The translations under genes were made by a program, and so were the position numbers. The notes below the pieces were generated by a model. The model searched no databases. It was not told where the DNA came from and saw nothing but the letters and a program-made list of their open reading frames with translations. Below, piece by piece: positions 1 to 10,310 of a DNA stretch of 64,000 nucleotides. The stretch's first letter is position 1; each line of letters starts with the position of its first letter. The stretch comes from Arcuatula senhousia (Eukaryota > Mollusca > Bivalvia > Mytilida > Mytilidae): NCBI GenBank assembly GCA_963971305.1, contig OZ020303.1:34956106-35020105 (forward strand), written 5' to 3'.

Positions 1-6
1 TTACAG

Positions 7-1094
7 AGGAATTCTGCTGTAATTGTCTATCGTACTGGCCATCTTTTTGTTTGCTCTTGTGATTCTAACCGGCAGTCATTTGTGGAGAATATACCAGAAT
101 GTACAGAATCAGGTAAAAGTTGTTAAATTGAAAATGTTAAATGAAAATTATTATCTCCCTACTACAATTAAAGCTTAATTTTTGTTGTGCATAATTTGGG
201 TGGGAACTAAAATATGAAACACTTACCCATACTCTCACCAAAAGTACTAACTACCAGTACCCGCAAAAATCAGGGCCAAAGTTTTGATAATTTTGGGTGT
301 CTTTTGTAGCATTTGAACTTGGAGCGGTAAACATGGAGAGTATAGGTTCTTCTTATAATTTTGGTTTTAACTTCTGCTTTTCGTACCTCTAGCAATGTTG
401 TTAGGTAGTTGTTTTCAGATAGGGTTTAGCTTTCTTACAGTTCTGTTATTTCTTTGGCACTTTTTTATGTAAACAAAATGTAAACGGGGAAACACATTTT
501 AGGGACCAAAATTTTACAACATCATTAATTGTTGAAAACTGAAGTAACAATTTGAAAAACAAATGACACAGGTTTGTAAAATATCTTATCAAAAGTCTTG
601 GTGTGCAGTTTTAGAACGTTTCATTGTGTTTTGGCTATTAATGAGTCAAAATGAAAACTGTGAGATACAGGTATGGGTAAAGTAGCAGAAAAAAAGGTAC
701 AGGTTACATATTTTAGGCACCACCCATTAAATGTTAAACATACTTATTCTTGCTTTTCATCCAATTTCATGGATTTCACTTTGGATTCTTTTTATTTAAA
801 TATCATTACAATTATATTTTTTTCATTTTTATTGCAGGTTGTGTACTTGGATATAAAGCTCTTCTATATCCATTTTTAAGCCACATCAACACACAGCTTG
901 TTGAACAGAACAACGCTAAACTGAAGAAACTTAAAAGCTCTCTGTCTTTTATGACCGAGGAAAATTTTATGAATTCTGTGAAATTTTTTCTACATTTTTG
1001 CAATGAGAATGTAAACAGTGACAATCTACACCTGGATTACACAGATTATCATTGTCTTTTAGTGGCATCTGTAATATATTATATAAAGGAGTAG
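7..1094 (+). CDS. Last two exons of an unidentified protein-coding gene
   Basis: Two exons are visible: 7-112, preceded by TTACAG and followed by GTAAAA, and 838-1094, preceded by TTTTTATTGCAG and ending at TAG. They join in phase 1, giving one open frame of about 120 residues. The first exon reads RNSAVIVYRTGHLFVCSCDS and continues; the second begins GCVLGYKALLYPFLSHINTQ and ends VIYYIKE. The product is Cys-containing, has a Lys-rich stretch (KLKKLKSS) and shows no clear membrane segment or catalytic motif. I do not recognise the family. The 5' part of the gene lies to the left of the window. AATAAATAAATAA near 1491-1503 is a plausible polyadenylation signal, giving a 3' UTR of about 400 bp. 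The exon structure is well supported; the function is unknown. Confidence 0.6.
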
Positions 1095-1625
1095 GTTCAG
1101 CTTAAAAGGAAAAAAAACATGTTTAAAAAGTTTATGATTTAATGTGGAAGTGTCATATTTCAAGTAATTTTAGCTAAATTGACAAAAAAAAAAAGAATCA
1201 TTATGGTTGTTTTTAAGGTACATTTTATTCCAGAAAATATCGTTATTCATTTGCATGGAACAGAACAGAACAGAATTTTTATTTTATTTGCATGGAGAAG
1301 GTTTATATAAGCCATATTAACAACATGTGAAAAATAATTAATTGTTTCTTATTTTAGGAGATATTTTTTCGTCTTAAATTGATGAAAATTCATGTTCCTT
1401 GGTGATTTTTAGCTCACCTCATGAAATTCTTGTTTACAATTATAATTATTAAAGATATATATTTCAACTATTGTGAATATATTGTTGTGAATAAATAAAT
1501 AACAACTGTACAATTTCAGACTTTTGTAAGAACCAGAGTTACCATTCAAAGACAATGAATGAAATATTGCAATTTTTACCACTTTTAAATTGCAAAAGTC
1601 TAATTGAAGGGTGTCAAAATTTTTT
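1095..1625 (+). other. Probable 3' UTR and AT-rich flank
   Basis: No coding sequence is seen. The stretch holds a probable 3' UTR for the gene ending at 1094, with AATAAA repeats at about 1491-1503, and a short repeated CAGAACAGAACAGAAT near 1259-1275. Confidence 0.4.
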
Positions 1626-1629
1626 TTCT

Positions 1630-1795
1630 AATAAAGGTTATAACAAAACTCGAATAATCAATCTCAATGTCCAGAGAAAAAAGATAAAAACAAACAGTCA
1701 TACCAGAGAAATAGTGGATCACAATTGTCCTGACTTGGTACAGGCATTTCAAACGAAATGGGGGGTTAAACCAGGTTTTATCGCTGCATTATTCT
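1630..1795 (+). repeat. Degenerate copy of a dispersed repeat (family R1)
   Basis: This stretch matches, with several differences, 24530-24727 (same orientation) and 45497-45692 (opposite orientation). Shared landmarks are GTCCAGAGAAAA, CAGTCATACC, GACTTGGTACAGGCATTTC and AAACCAGGTTTTAT. In one frame it reads [16 protein letters not shown], which appears in the 24.6 kb copy as [16 protein letters not shown]. The surrounding open frame is therefore a property of the repeat, not of a host gene. The transposon class is not recognised. Confidence 0.7.
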
Positions 1796-1799
1796 TTAT

Positions 1800-3285
1800 A
1801 TATGAATTGCCCACAATTGTTATAGATGGATATTCTCATAGACCTGTATATAAAATAGATTTGCAAATTGGTGAAATCTCACAATATCTCATGCAAATAA
1901 ATGAGATTTGGTACAAAATAAACAATTTGAAATGTACAACTTTATACTGTAATATCTTAAAAACCATTTAAGATTTTTACATTATTCTTTTTTACAGTCA
2001 TCCTTAAATGTTTTGAGATTTTACATGTGTTAAAATAACTTTTATAACATTTGGCACTTTGGAGGAGTATCAAAAGAGCCCATACTACCATAGTTTTCAT
2101 GAAAATACAATATTTTACAAAATTTTCGTAAAGTTTTCACTTTAAATTGTCATTAAAAGTTTATTCCTCAACCAAATAAAATTAAATTTTCACACAGATA
2201 TTCCTTAATCTTTTCTTTTTTTTATGCAATTTATTCTGATTAAATCCATAGAAAGGCATAAAAGAAGTTAAAAAAATAAACAAACTCTCATTTATAAACC
2301 AGTGATATTTTCACACATATTCTGGACAATAGTTCTTATCCGGAAAAAGACAAACACTTACCCAGTGCATCATATATTTTGCAAATTCAGGATTTGTAAC
2401 TAGATCAAAATAGAACTTTGATGCAAAAGATTTGAAGAAAATATCTCACCATTTCTGAGAAAATTGAAATTGAAAATGCATTGAATTCTATGGGAAACTG
2501 TCTGTTTGTACCTGGGTAGGTACAAATGGAACAATTGTGACAAGACAAAAGCTTTGGTGGTGTATAAAATCTAGTACAAAATTGTTATAAATAGATAGAA
2601 TTGAAAGAAATTTTGCATTGTGAATAATAGAAAACATATTGACATTTCTCAAAAGAAAATTTCAAGATGTCATAAAAGGTTCGCATGTAATTTCAATTTT
2701 TAATGCAATGTCCATATTTGGTAATAACAGACAAAATATTAAAGTCATCAACTTGACATTTTGTGGTATGTTTTGGGTTCTAGAAACCCATTCTATAGAA
2801 TCAAAGACAGAGACAGGGTTTAAAGCAACAAACAAAGATTCTAGCTAATTCCAGACCTGAACTATTAACAAGTTGCAAATATATTTAATATACAGATCTA
2901 TGATATTCTATATCTGTTAAACTTTTTGGCTATTATTATTAGATTCAGACGATTTTGCCTCAAACTTTTTCCGCATTTTTTCGTTTTCATTTTTCCCGTG
3001 GTTGAATCTTTTTTATCATTATGAATATAATCAAGTTTTCATTCTATACAAAAATAGTGTACTAATCATCCTCATATATACATACTCCTATATCTAGGAT
3101 AGTCATGAGTAGGTATGGTGATTGCTCGGTAACTGATATTAGGCATTAATATATTGAAGACAACAAAGAAAAAGAGAGTTTGTTTTTCGGGTCTGACCCT
3201 TCTACACGCTCGTTATTTACTAGAAATTGCTAGTATGTGGTGCCCTTCATCTGATATTGTGGGACAAGTGCTAACCTTCACGGAT
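1800..3285. other. AT-rich intergenic DNA, nothing recognised
   Basis: No splice-bounded coding segment, RNA gene or inverted repeat was found. Only short chance open frames occur. Confidence 0.4.
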
Positions 3286-3294
3286 GTTCGAAAC

Positions 3295-3500
3295 AAAAAT
3301 TACAACAAAGTTCCAGACAATAAATTTTGCTACGCCTGACGCTCGTTTCGTCTATTCAAGACTCATCAGAGGCGCTCTACCAAAAATATTGAAAATGCTA
3401 AACACTTTATGATTATGAAGAGCAAAGAACAATAAAACCAAAAATACCAAAATAGGGAACCAAATTATTACTAAGATGATCAACCTATGTCTGGGGTAGG
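3295..3500 (+). repeat. Mytilid-type dispersed repeat with the GCTCGTTTCGTC core
   Basis: The stretch contains ACAACAAAGTTCCAGACAAT, then CGCCTGACGCTCGTTTCGTC, ACTCATCAGAGGCGCTCTAC, and later GGGAACCAAATTAT and CAACCTATGTCTG. A second copy lies at 54395-54590 in the same order and orientation. From memory this is a very common repeat in Mytilus sequence. Its class is unknown to me. Confidence 0.7.
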
Positions 3501-4284
3501 AAGATGAAAAATGAAATATCAAATGCTTCCATCTTTGTAAATGTTGCCAACGATATAGGAAAAGATTCTATTCCTATACTTATCCCGGTATTGTTAAAAA
3601 AAAAAAGAATTATCAGAGTACCAGTATGTTACATTGTACACTAGTCCTGTATTTGAAAATCTTGTAGAAAAGTCAATCAAAACAATTGAATGTTAAGAAA
3701 ACTACAGGTATCGACGAGATATCACCCAAATAACTTTAGTAACATACATTTGTATAGCTCAACTTATTAACTTAAACAGGTAGTGCATATTCATAAAAAG
3801 AACAGCAAACCAATTAATGGTAAATATAAGGCAGTGTCGTGCCATCTATTTCAAATTTTATTTGACAGAGCAATAAATGAACAGCGGCAGCTTATAAAAT
3901 TTTTGATATACATTCTAATTTAATATATGTTAGCGCCAAGAAGCAAAATCAGGCATTTAGCCTATTTCCTAGGCAATAAGCTAATGCCTAGTCATTTACT
4001 AATTGCCTATTTTTTTTAGGCATTAGGCTTATTTCCTGGAATCATAATGGTCAAATTCTACACATATCCTAAGCAATAACAAAATAAAGAAAGTTCTGAA
4101 AGATAATTTAGAAATTACATGAATTCATTACTATGAATGTTTTTAGATTTTTATTATAATTTAGAAAACTTTAACATAAGAGAAGAACAAATCGGTCTCT
4201 TATCAAATATTGCCCAAGGTAACTTATTGCTATTATAGTCTCTTTGCATCTGTCGTCAGTCTGTTCAAACTAAAACAAAAAGAA

Positions 4285-4388
4285 TTATGTCCAAAAGACA
4301 TGATGCCCTTATCTCGCAACGTTTGGGGCGGACGGACGAACAGACACAAACACCATATGCCCCCTACTTTGGTAGATGGAGCATAAAA
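4285..4388 (-). repeat. Short derivative of the GCCCC/GGACGGAC dispersed repeat
   Basis: On the plus strand it runs ATGTCCAAAAGACATGATGC, TATCTCGCAACGTTTGGGG, CGGACGGACGAACAGAC, then ATATGCCCCCTACTTTGGTA and GATGGAGCATAAAAAA. Related short copies are at 32128-32232 and 33650-33752. A longer copy in the opposite orientation is at 57905-58320. Only the two ends of the long form are kept. Confidence 0.65.
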
Positions 4389-5369
4389 AAATCTGCAACT
4401 CAGAAACCACTTAATTAAGTGCAACAAAACTTCGTTTAAATGTTCGTAAAGGTGTATTGTAACAAAATGTTGTTTGGTTTTTTTATTAGCCAAAACATGG
4501 CCGCTGTTGCTAAAAATAATAGTAAGGGTATTAAACCCAAGCTTGATTTAGGCTCATAACTGAAACATATACCTGATAGATCTTAGAAGCAAAGCCAAAA
4601 CATTCGATTTTGACACCTATTTTGTCCATAACTTCTTTTTTATTGTACAAAGCAACAAAATTTAAACTGTTTTTTTTTTAAAGAAGCACAGTGTTATAAT
4701 ATTAAAGAAATTTTGTACATCTTCATTAACTGTAAAGTAAAGATAATGGCGTTACGAAGAACTCATCCTTAAAAAAATCGGGAAAATTCTTTCCTGATTG
4801 AGACTGAGTGTACGACAATTAAAATAATTTATAGCATCAAACAGATTTTATTTATTTTAAATGTTCACAAAAGATTTATAAAACATGCTCTTTTATTACT
4901 TGTGTCAAGGGGTTATTTCATTATGATCAGTTATATAGAGCATCATCTTTATATATGCGATTCCTACCAAAGAAACAATTTGTCAAAAATTAATGCAAAT
5001 TCCTACATTTGACCTTTTATCTATTATGAATAACCTAAGCAAATGGAACTTGAAATAATTCTATGCATTTTTATACAATTGAGGGATTTCAAACACTTAC
5101 AGCCGATCGGAAAACGATAGTTTAGACGATATTGAGATGTGGAATAAGTGTACGCGACACAACAAACATAAACAAACAGCAATTATAGTAAAAAAATCTC
5201 AACGGAAAACAGCAAGCAGTCTTCAACATGACCATAGGTCACTGCTGACCGTCTTGCATTGGCCCAAGACTTATAATACAATACAAAAGTATCAAAACCA
5301 ATCCCTAAATCATCTACGAAAGACCCAATTCTTGACATAAAACAGTTAATACAGAATGACAAGGACAAA

Positions 5370-5450
5370 CAAAGGCTTTGACAAAGTTTCCTGGCTTAGG
5401 ACGGGCACATATAAAATGTGGCGGGGTTAAACTAGTTTTTTGGATCCAAC
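5370..5450 (+). repeat. Fragment of a GTGGCGGGGTTAAAC dispersed repeat
   Basis: GGCTTAGGACGGGCACATAT followed by AAAATGTGGCGGGGTTAAAC resembles a motif I remember as frequent in mussel sequence. Only one copy is in the window, so this rests on recall. Confidence 0.35.
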
Positions 5451-6374
5451 CTTTCCCCTATTAATAAGCTTTCACAAAGCTACATATAAAACACACTGTA
5501 AAACTCAATCGACAAAAGTTCAATTCAACAATAGAGAGAACCTAAGACAAAATACTGTACGAAAACCACAAGACAAGGTTGCATATTTTTTTAGAAATAA
5601 ACGATAAAAATTAAGGACATATTTACGCTAAAATACTTTCTTGTGTCACAGATATTTTTGTCATTTACTCCTTTACAATTGCTAGCTTTAAACTTGTATC
5701 TCTTGCGTCAGGATTTTCCACACGAACCTTTCAACTTCGGAAAACGGCGAAATCTACGTTTGGACGCCGTAAGGAAGAATGGACGTTTAAAAGAAAGTTG
5801 GGCTAGTAAAATGTCAGGGAAAATCGGAGCTGAAATGATAATCGGTATAAAAATGGAAAAACAAGATATATATTTCGTGAGAAATATGCATTTTTGAAAT
5901 GTTTAAAGCAGCACAAGCACCAAAAATAAAAATAAAATAATTTCTTTAGCAGATTACAACTATTAGACCAAATTTGATGTTCTCTGTGTGGTTGGCATCA
6001 AATCATACTTTGTACCAAAAGAGGTCAATAATACATGCGACAATAGAAGACCAGAACTTTAAAAGTGCACATCGATCGGTTAGATTAGATATAATCTTAC
6101 TTATGAACGTGATTGATATTTAAAGTAGCTTCATAAAATAAAGTCTCATTATAAAGCCATCAGCATTTCGAATTCAAAATATGTAACTGTTTTTAAAATA
6201 ACAAATGTGTGAGTTGTCATATGGTGTTAGACAATAAGCCTAATGCCAGCCTCTTTTTTTTAGGCATTAGGCTTATTTCCTAGTCTTTAAGCTTAATGCC
6301 TGGTTCAATTCAGGCAATAATCTTAGTGACTAGGCATTAGCTTATTGCCTGATTTTGCTTATTCCGCTAACATA

Positions 6375-7164
6375 TATATTGATCACTCAGATTTTAGATC
6401 AGGGTATGTATTACACTCTTTGAAATATGGGACAGCAAAAATGTGGAATGATCTACCAAATGACTTGCGGGAGGGAACAAACTTATATCATTTTTAAAAA
6501 ATACGCAAATGGGAGAAGAATGTTCTTGTTCCTTTGCTTATAAATCCCTCTGTCTGTAAATCTCAGTGTGTGTAAACTCCAAATTTACTATTAATTACTA
6601 TATGTAGTATTTAACTTCATTTTGGCTAGTCTGTATGTACTTGTATGCTTATGTTTTATATGCTTGATAATTTTGCTAGTGCTAGTGTCACATGCTTAGG
6701 AAGTTCTGCTTTAAAATTTTACGTTTTATGTGTTGTTTATTTCTGTTTTATATGATGTTCTGCATGCTATTATGTCTTAATATGTAAGTCTGCTTTTTAT
6801 GTTTAGAAATGCATTTGTTTCTGTTGTATGTCTTTAGTTATGCCTGTTTATATGTATCAGTTTAGTTTGACCAGATACCAATGCAATCATACCTCTATGT
6901 ATTTGTTTTGTGCTATATGTGTGTGTCGGTTTTAAAAACTCACTTTAACGTGCATGCTTTATGCAACTGCAAGTGGTAGAGAGATGCAATTTGATTAGTT
7001 GGTACATCTATGTCAACATCATCAAACCAGCGAAAGGTCACTACATATTCGGCATGCATCACTTTGGTTTTTTGTTTTGTTATTGTCCTTTTCTAAGTTT
7101 TTGCAGTTGGTAGAGGGGTGTTTTTTAGTCAGTTCAACAATACATAGTGTCTCCAAGACACAAT
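6375..7164. other. AT-rich spacer, nothing recognised
   Basis: T-rich, low-complexity sequence with many TATGT steps between the long-TIR element and the first minisatellite. No coding segment is supported. Confidence 0.35.
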
Positions 7165-9115
7165 GTTCGATTGTTTTGTATGACCTTTGTATGGTACCTT
7201 TGGTTATGATTATATGACCTCTGGTTGTGATGATATGACCTTTGGTTATATTAGTATAACCTTTGGTATGATTGTATGACCCTTGGTTATAATAGCATGA
7301 TCTTTGGTTATGATAGCATGACCTTTGGTTATGTTAGTATAACCTTTGGTTATGATTGTATGACCTTTGGTTATAATGATATGAGCTTTGGTTATGATAG
7401 CATGACCTTTGCTTATGTAAGTATAACCTTTGGTTATGATGGTATGACCTTTGGTTATGATTGTATAACCTTTAGTTATAAAAGTATGACCCTTGATCAT
7501 GATGGTGTGACAGAAGCAAAGAGTTCCCAATTGGGCATTTTGAAGCCAAAAAAGCAAAGGCAAAACCAGTCAACAGAAACAATTCAAGCACAAACGAACA
7601 CAAACATGACCTTAAGGTATGATAGCATGACATTTGGCTATGATTGTACAACCTTTAGTTATAAAAGTATAACCCTTGATTATGATGGTATGACAGAAGC
7701 AAAGAGTCCCCAATTGGGCATTTTGAAGCCAAAAAAGCAAAGGCAAAACCAGTCAACAAAAACAATTCAAGCACAAACGAACGCAAACATGACCTTTGGT
7801 TATGATTGTATGACCTTTGGTTATGATGGTATGACCTTTGGTTATGATGGCATGACCTTTGGTTATGATTGTATGAGCTTTGGTTATGATAGCATAACCT
7901 TTGGTTATGATGGCATGAGCTTTGGTTATGATGGCATGACCTTTGGTTATGATGGTATGACCTTTGGTTATGATGGCATGACCTTTGGTTATGATGGTAT
8001 GACCTTTGGTTATGATGGCATGACCTTTGGTTATGATAGCATGACCTTTGGTTATGATGGTATGACCTTTGATTATGATGGCATGACCTTTGGTTATGAT
8101 GGTATGACCTTTGGTTATGATGGCATGACCTTTGGTTATGATGGTATGACCTTTGGTTATGATGGTATGACCTTTGGTTATGATGGCATGACCTTTGGTT
8201 ATGATGATATGAGCTTAGGTTATGATAGCATGACCTTTGGTTATGATGGCATGAGCTTTGGTTATGATTGTATAACCTTTAGTTATAAAAGTATGACCCT
8301 TGATCATGATGGTGTGACAGAAGCAAAGAGTTCCCAATTGGGCATTTTGAAGCCAAAAAAGCAAAGGCAAAACCAGTCAACAGAAACAATTCAAGCACAA
8401 ACGAACACAAACATGACCTTAAGGTATGATAGCATGACATTTGGCTATGATTGTACAACCTTTAGTTATAAAAGTATAACCCTTGATCATGATGGTATGA
8501 CAGAAGCAAAGAGTCCCCAATTGGGCATTTTGAAGCCAAAAAAGCAAAGGCAAAACCAGTCAACAAAAACAATTCAAGCACAAACGAACGCAAACATGAC
8601 CTTTGGTTATGATTGTATGACCTTTGGTTATGATGGTATGACCTTTGGTTATGATGGCATGACCTTTGGTTATGATGGTATGACCTTTGGTTATGATGGC
8701 ATGACCTTTGGTTATGATAGCATGACCTTTGGTTATGTTAGTATAACCTTTGGCTATGATTGTATGACCTTTGGTTATTATGATATGAGCTTTGGTTATG
8801 ATGGCATGACCTTTGGTTATGATGGTATGACCTTTGGTTATGATGGCATGACCTTTGGTTATGATGATATGAGCTTTGGTTATGATGGCATGGCCTTTGG
8901 TTATGATGGTATGACCTTTGGTTATGATGGCATGACCTTTGGTTATGATGATATGAGCTTTGGTTTTGATAGCATGACCTTTGGTTATGTTAGTATAACC
9001 TTTGGTTATGATGGTATGACCTTTGGTTATGATTGTATGACCTTTGGTTATGATTGTATGACCTTTTGACATGTTAGTATAACCTTTAGTTATAAAAGTA
9101 TTACCCTTGATTATG
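7165..9115 (+). repeat. 21-bp minisatellite (MTFGYDG-type), about 1.95 kb
   Basis: Tandem 21-bp units carry the core ACCTTTGGTTATGATGG, translated as MTFGYDG with variants MSFGYDS, MTFGYVS and ITFGYDC. Because 21 is a multiple of three, frames stay open on both strands: 7276-9069 on plus (597 codons) and 8560-9228 on minus. A different spacer module beginning ACAGAAGCAAAGAGT and containing CAATTGGGCATTTTGAAGCC interrupts the array near 7509, 7691, 8325, 8499 and 9123. The blocks at about 7480-7810 and 8295-8605 are nearly identical, which indicates a higher-order duplication with a period of about 816 bp. There is no splice or start context for a gene. I treat it as satellite DNA, although translation cannot be excluded. 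Confidence 0.9.
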
Positions 9116-10310
9116 ATGGTATGACAGAAGCAAACAGTCACCAATTGGGCATTTTGAAGCCAAAAGAGCAAAGGCAAAACCAAACAAGCACAAATGAACA
9201 CAAACATCAACTGACAACACGACCTCAAGTCCTAATACAACATGACTTTAAGTCCTAATAAAATTTTTATGAACATATAATTCAATTAAAGTCATGTTAC
9301 ACAAGAAGAACCTTTAATAGAGCTTTTAAATTATATTTATGTATAATTTTACACAAAATATCACAAATATAAATTTGTAAACAAGATTTTTTTTTCTAAA
9401 TTAAAGAAACATTTTAAAGAAAAATGGGTAAATTCCTAAATCTTCAACAAAGTTTCTAAAAATTATTAATTTCATATAATATGTTGTTTTATGGGTATAA
9501 ACATAAAGTACAACCATTTAGCAACAGAATAAGTTAAATAATATTAGCCTTTTCAAAACTTTGTTTGCAAATTCATGGGCTAAAATGGTTGAATGACTTT
9601 TAATATTTTTCAAAAAAACAAACAAACCGGAAATGATTTCATATCGATGCTTAAGAAATAAACAATATTATTCATTTGAAATGTATAAATTTTATATATA
9701 TCCCCAATATACAGCAACATACTGCATCATGAATTGTGAAGGAAATATTTGAATGTAACACCAAAATCAACTGCATTTTCCACTTCAAATGTTTTGAATT
9801 AAGCATACTGACGAAGATTACCAAAAATTCCAACAAACTTCAAATTAATGTACATGATTTTTAGACCTATGAAACTTTCATGGCAAAGTAAATCATATTT
9901 TTTATGCAGTCGTTATGTATCTGACAAAAGGGCATTATAAAAAATAGAGGTGAAAAAAATGTACAGTAATTACTCAAAACATTGTTTATTGTGACTAGGA
10001 AGTGAACAGTATAATTTTAAACTAATTAATTTTTGATTAAGCAAGTGTACTCAAATTAGCTCACTCTATATTTAACTTGCAAATCAAGCTATGTCATAAA
10101 ACAGTCATCTGCATTGCAGTAGATTTCATTCTAGATATCATAAATACAATGAATTGACATTTTACTACTTATTTGATAATATAATAACATTTTGTCATCA
10201 AACTGTTAGTTATTCTTTTAGACCTTGATAAATAAAATGACATGATACTTCTTAAAAGATGACAACATACTTTTGGTTTACAAAACTAAAGTTAAATGTT
10301 TTAATCTGAT
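9116..10310. other. AT-rich intergenic DNA
   Basis: The first 130 bp hold a last diverged spacer module of the minisatellite. The rest has no recognisable gene or repeat. It is the 3' flank of the minus-strand protease/PHD gene. Confidence 0.4.

Larger units (their letters stand above)
3929..6371. mobile_element. Non-autonomous DNA element with long, complex terminal inverted repeats
   Basis: About 120-150 bp at 3929-4045 is inverted at 6225-6371. Both ends begin ATATATGTTAGCG, then AAGCAAAATCAGGCA, then the self-complementary stretch AGGCAATAAGCTAATGCCTA, and end with TTAGGCATTAGGCTTATT. Each terminus therefore contains smaller palindromes. The 2.2 kb interior is AT-rich with no transposase that I can see, and it carries an internally deleted GCCCC-type repeat (4285-4388). 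The open frames at 5137-5340 and 5643-5897 show no recognisable motif. The paired ends are seen directly; mobility is inferred. Confidence 0.65.

Noticed and set aside
1555..1971. 138-codon open frame
   Set aside because: Its middle is the dispersed repeat R1 found at two other places, and there is no splice or family support for the rest.
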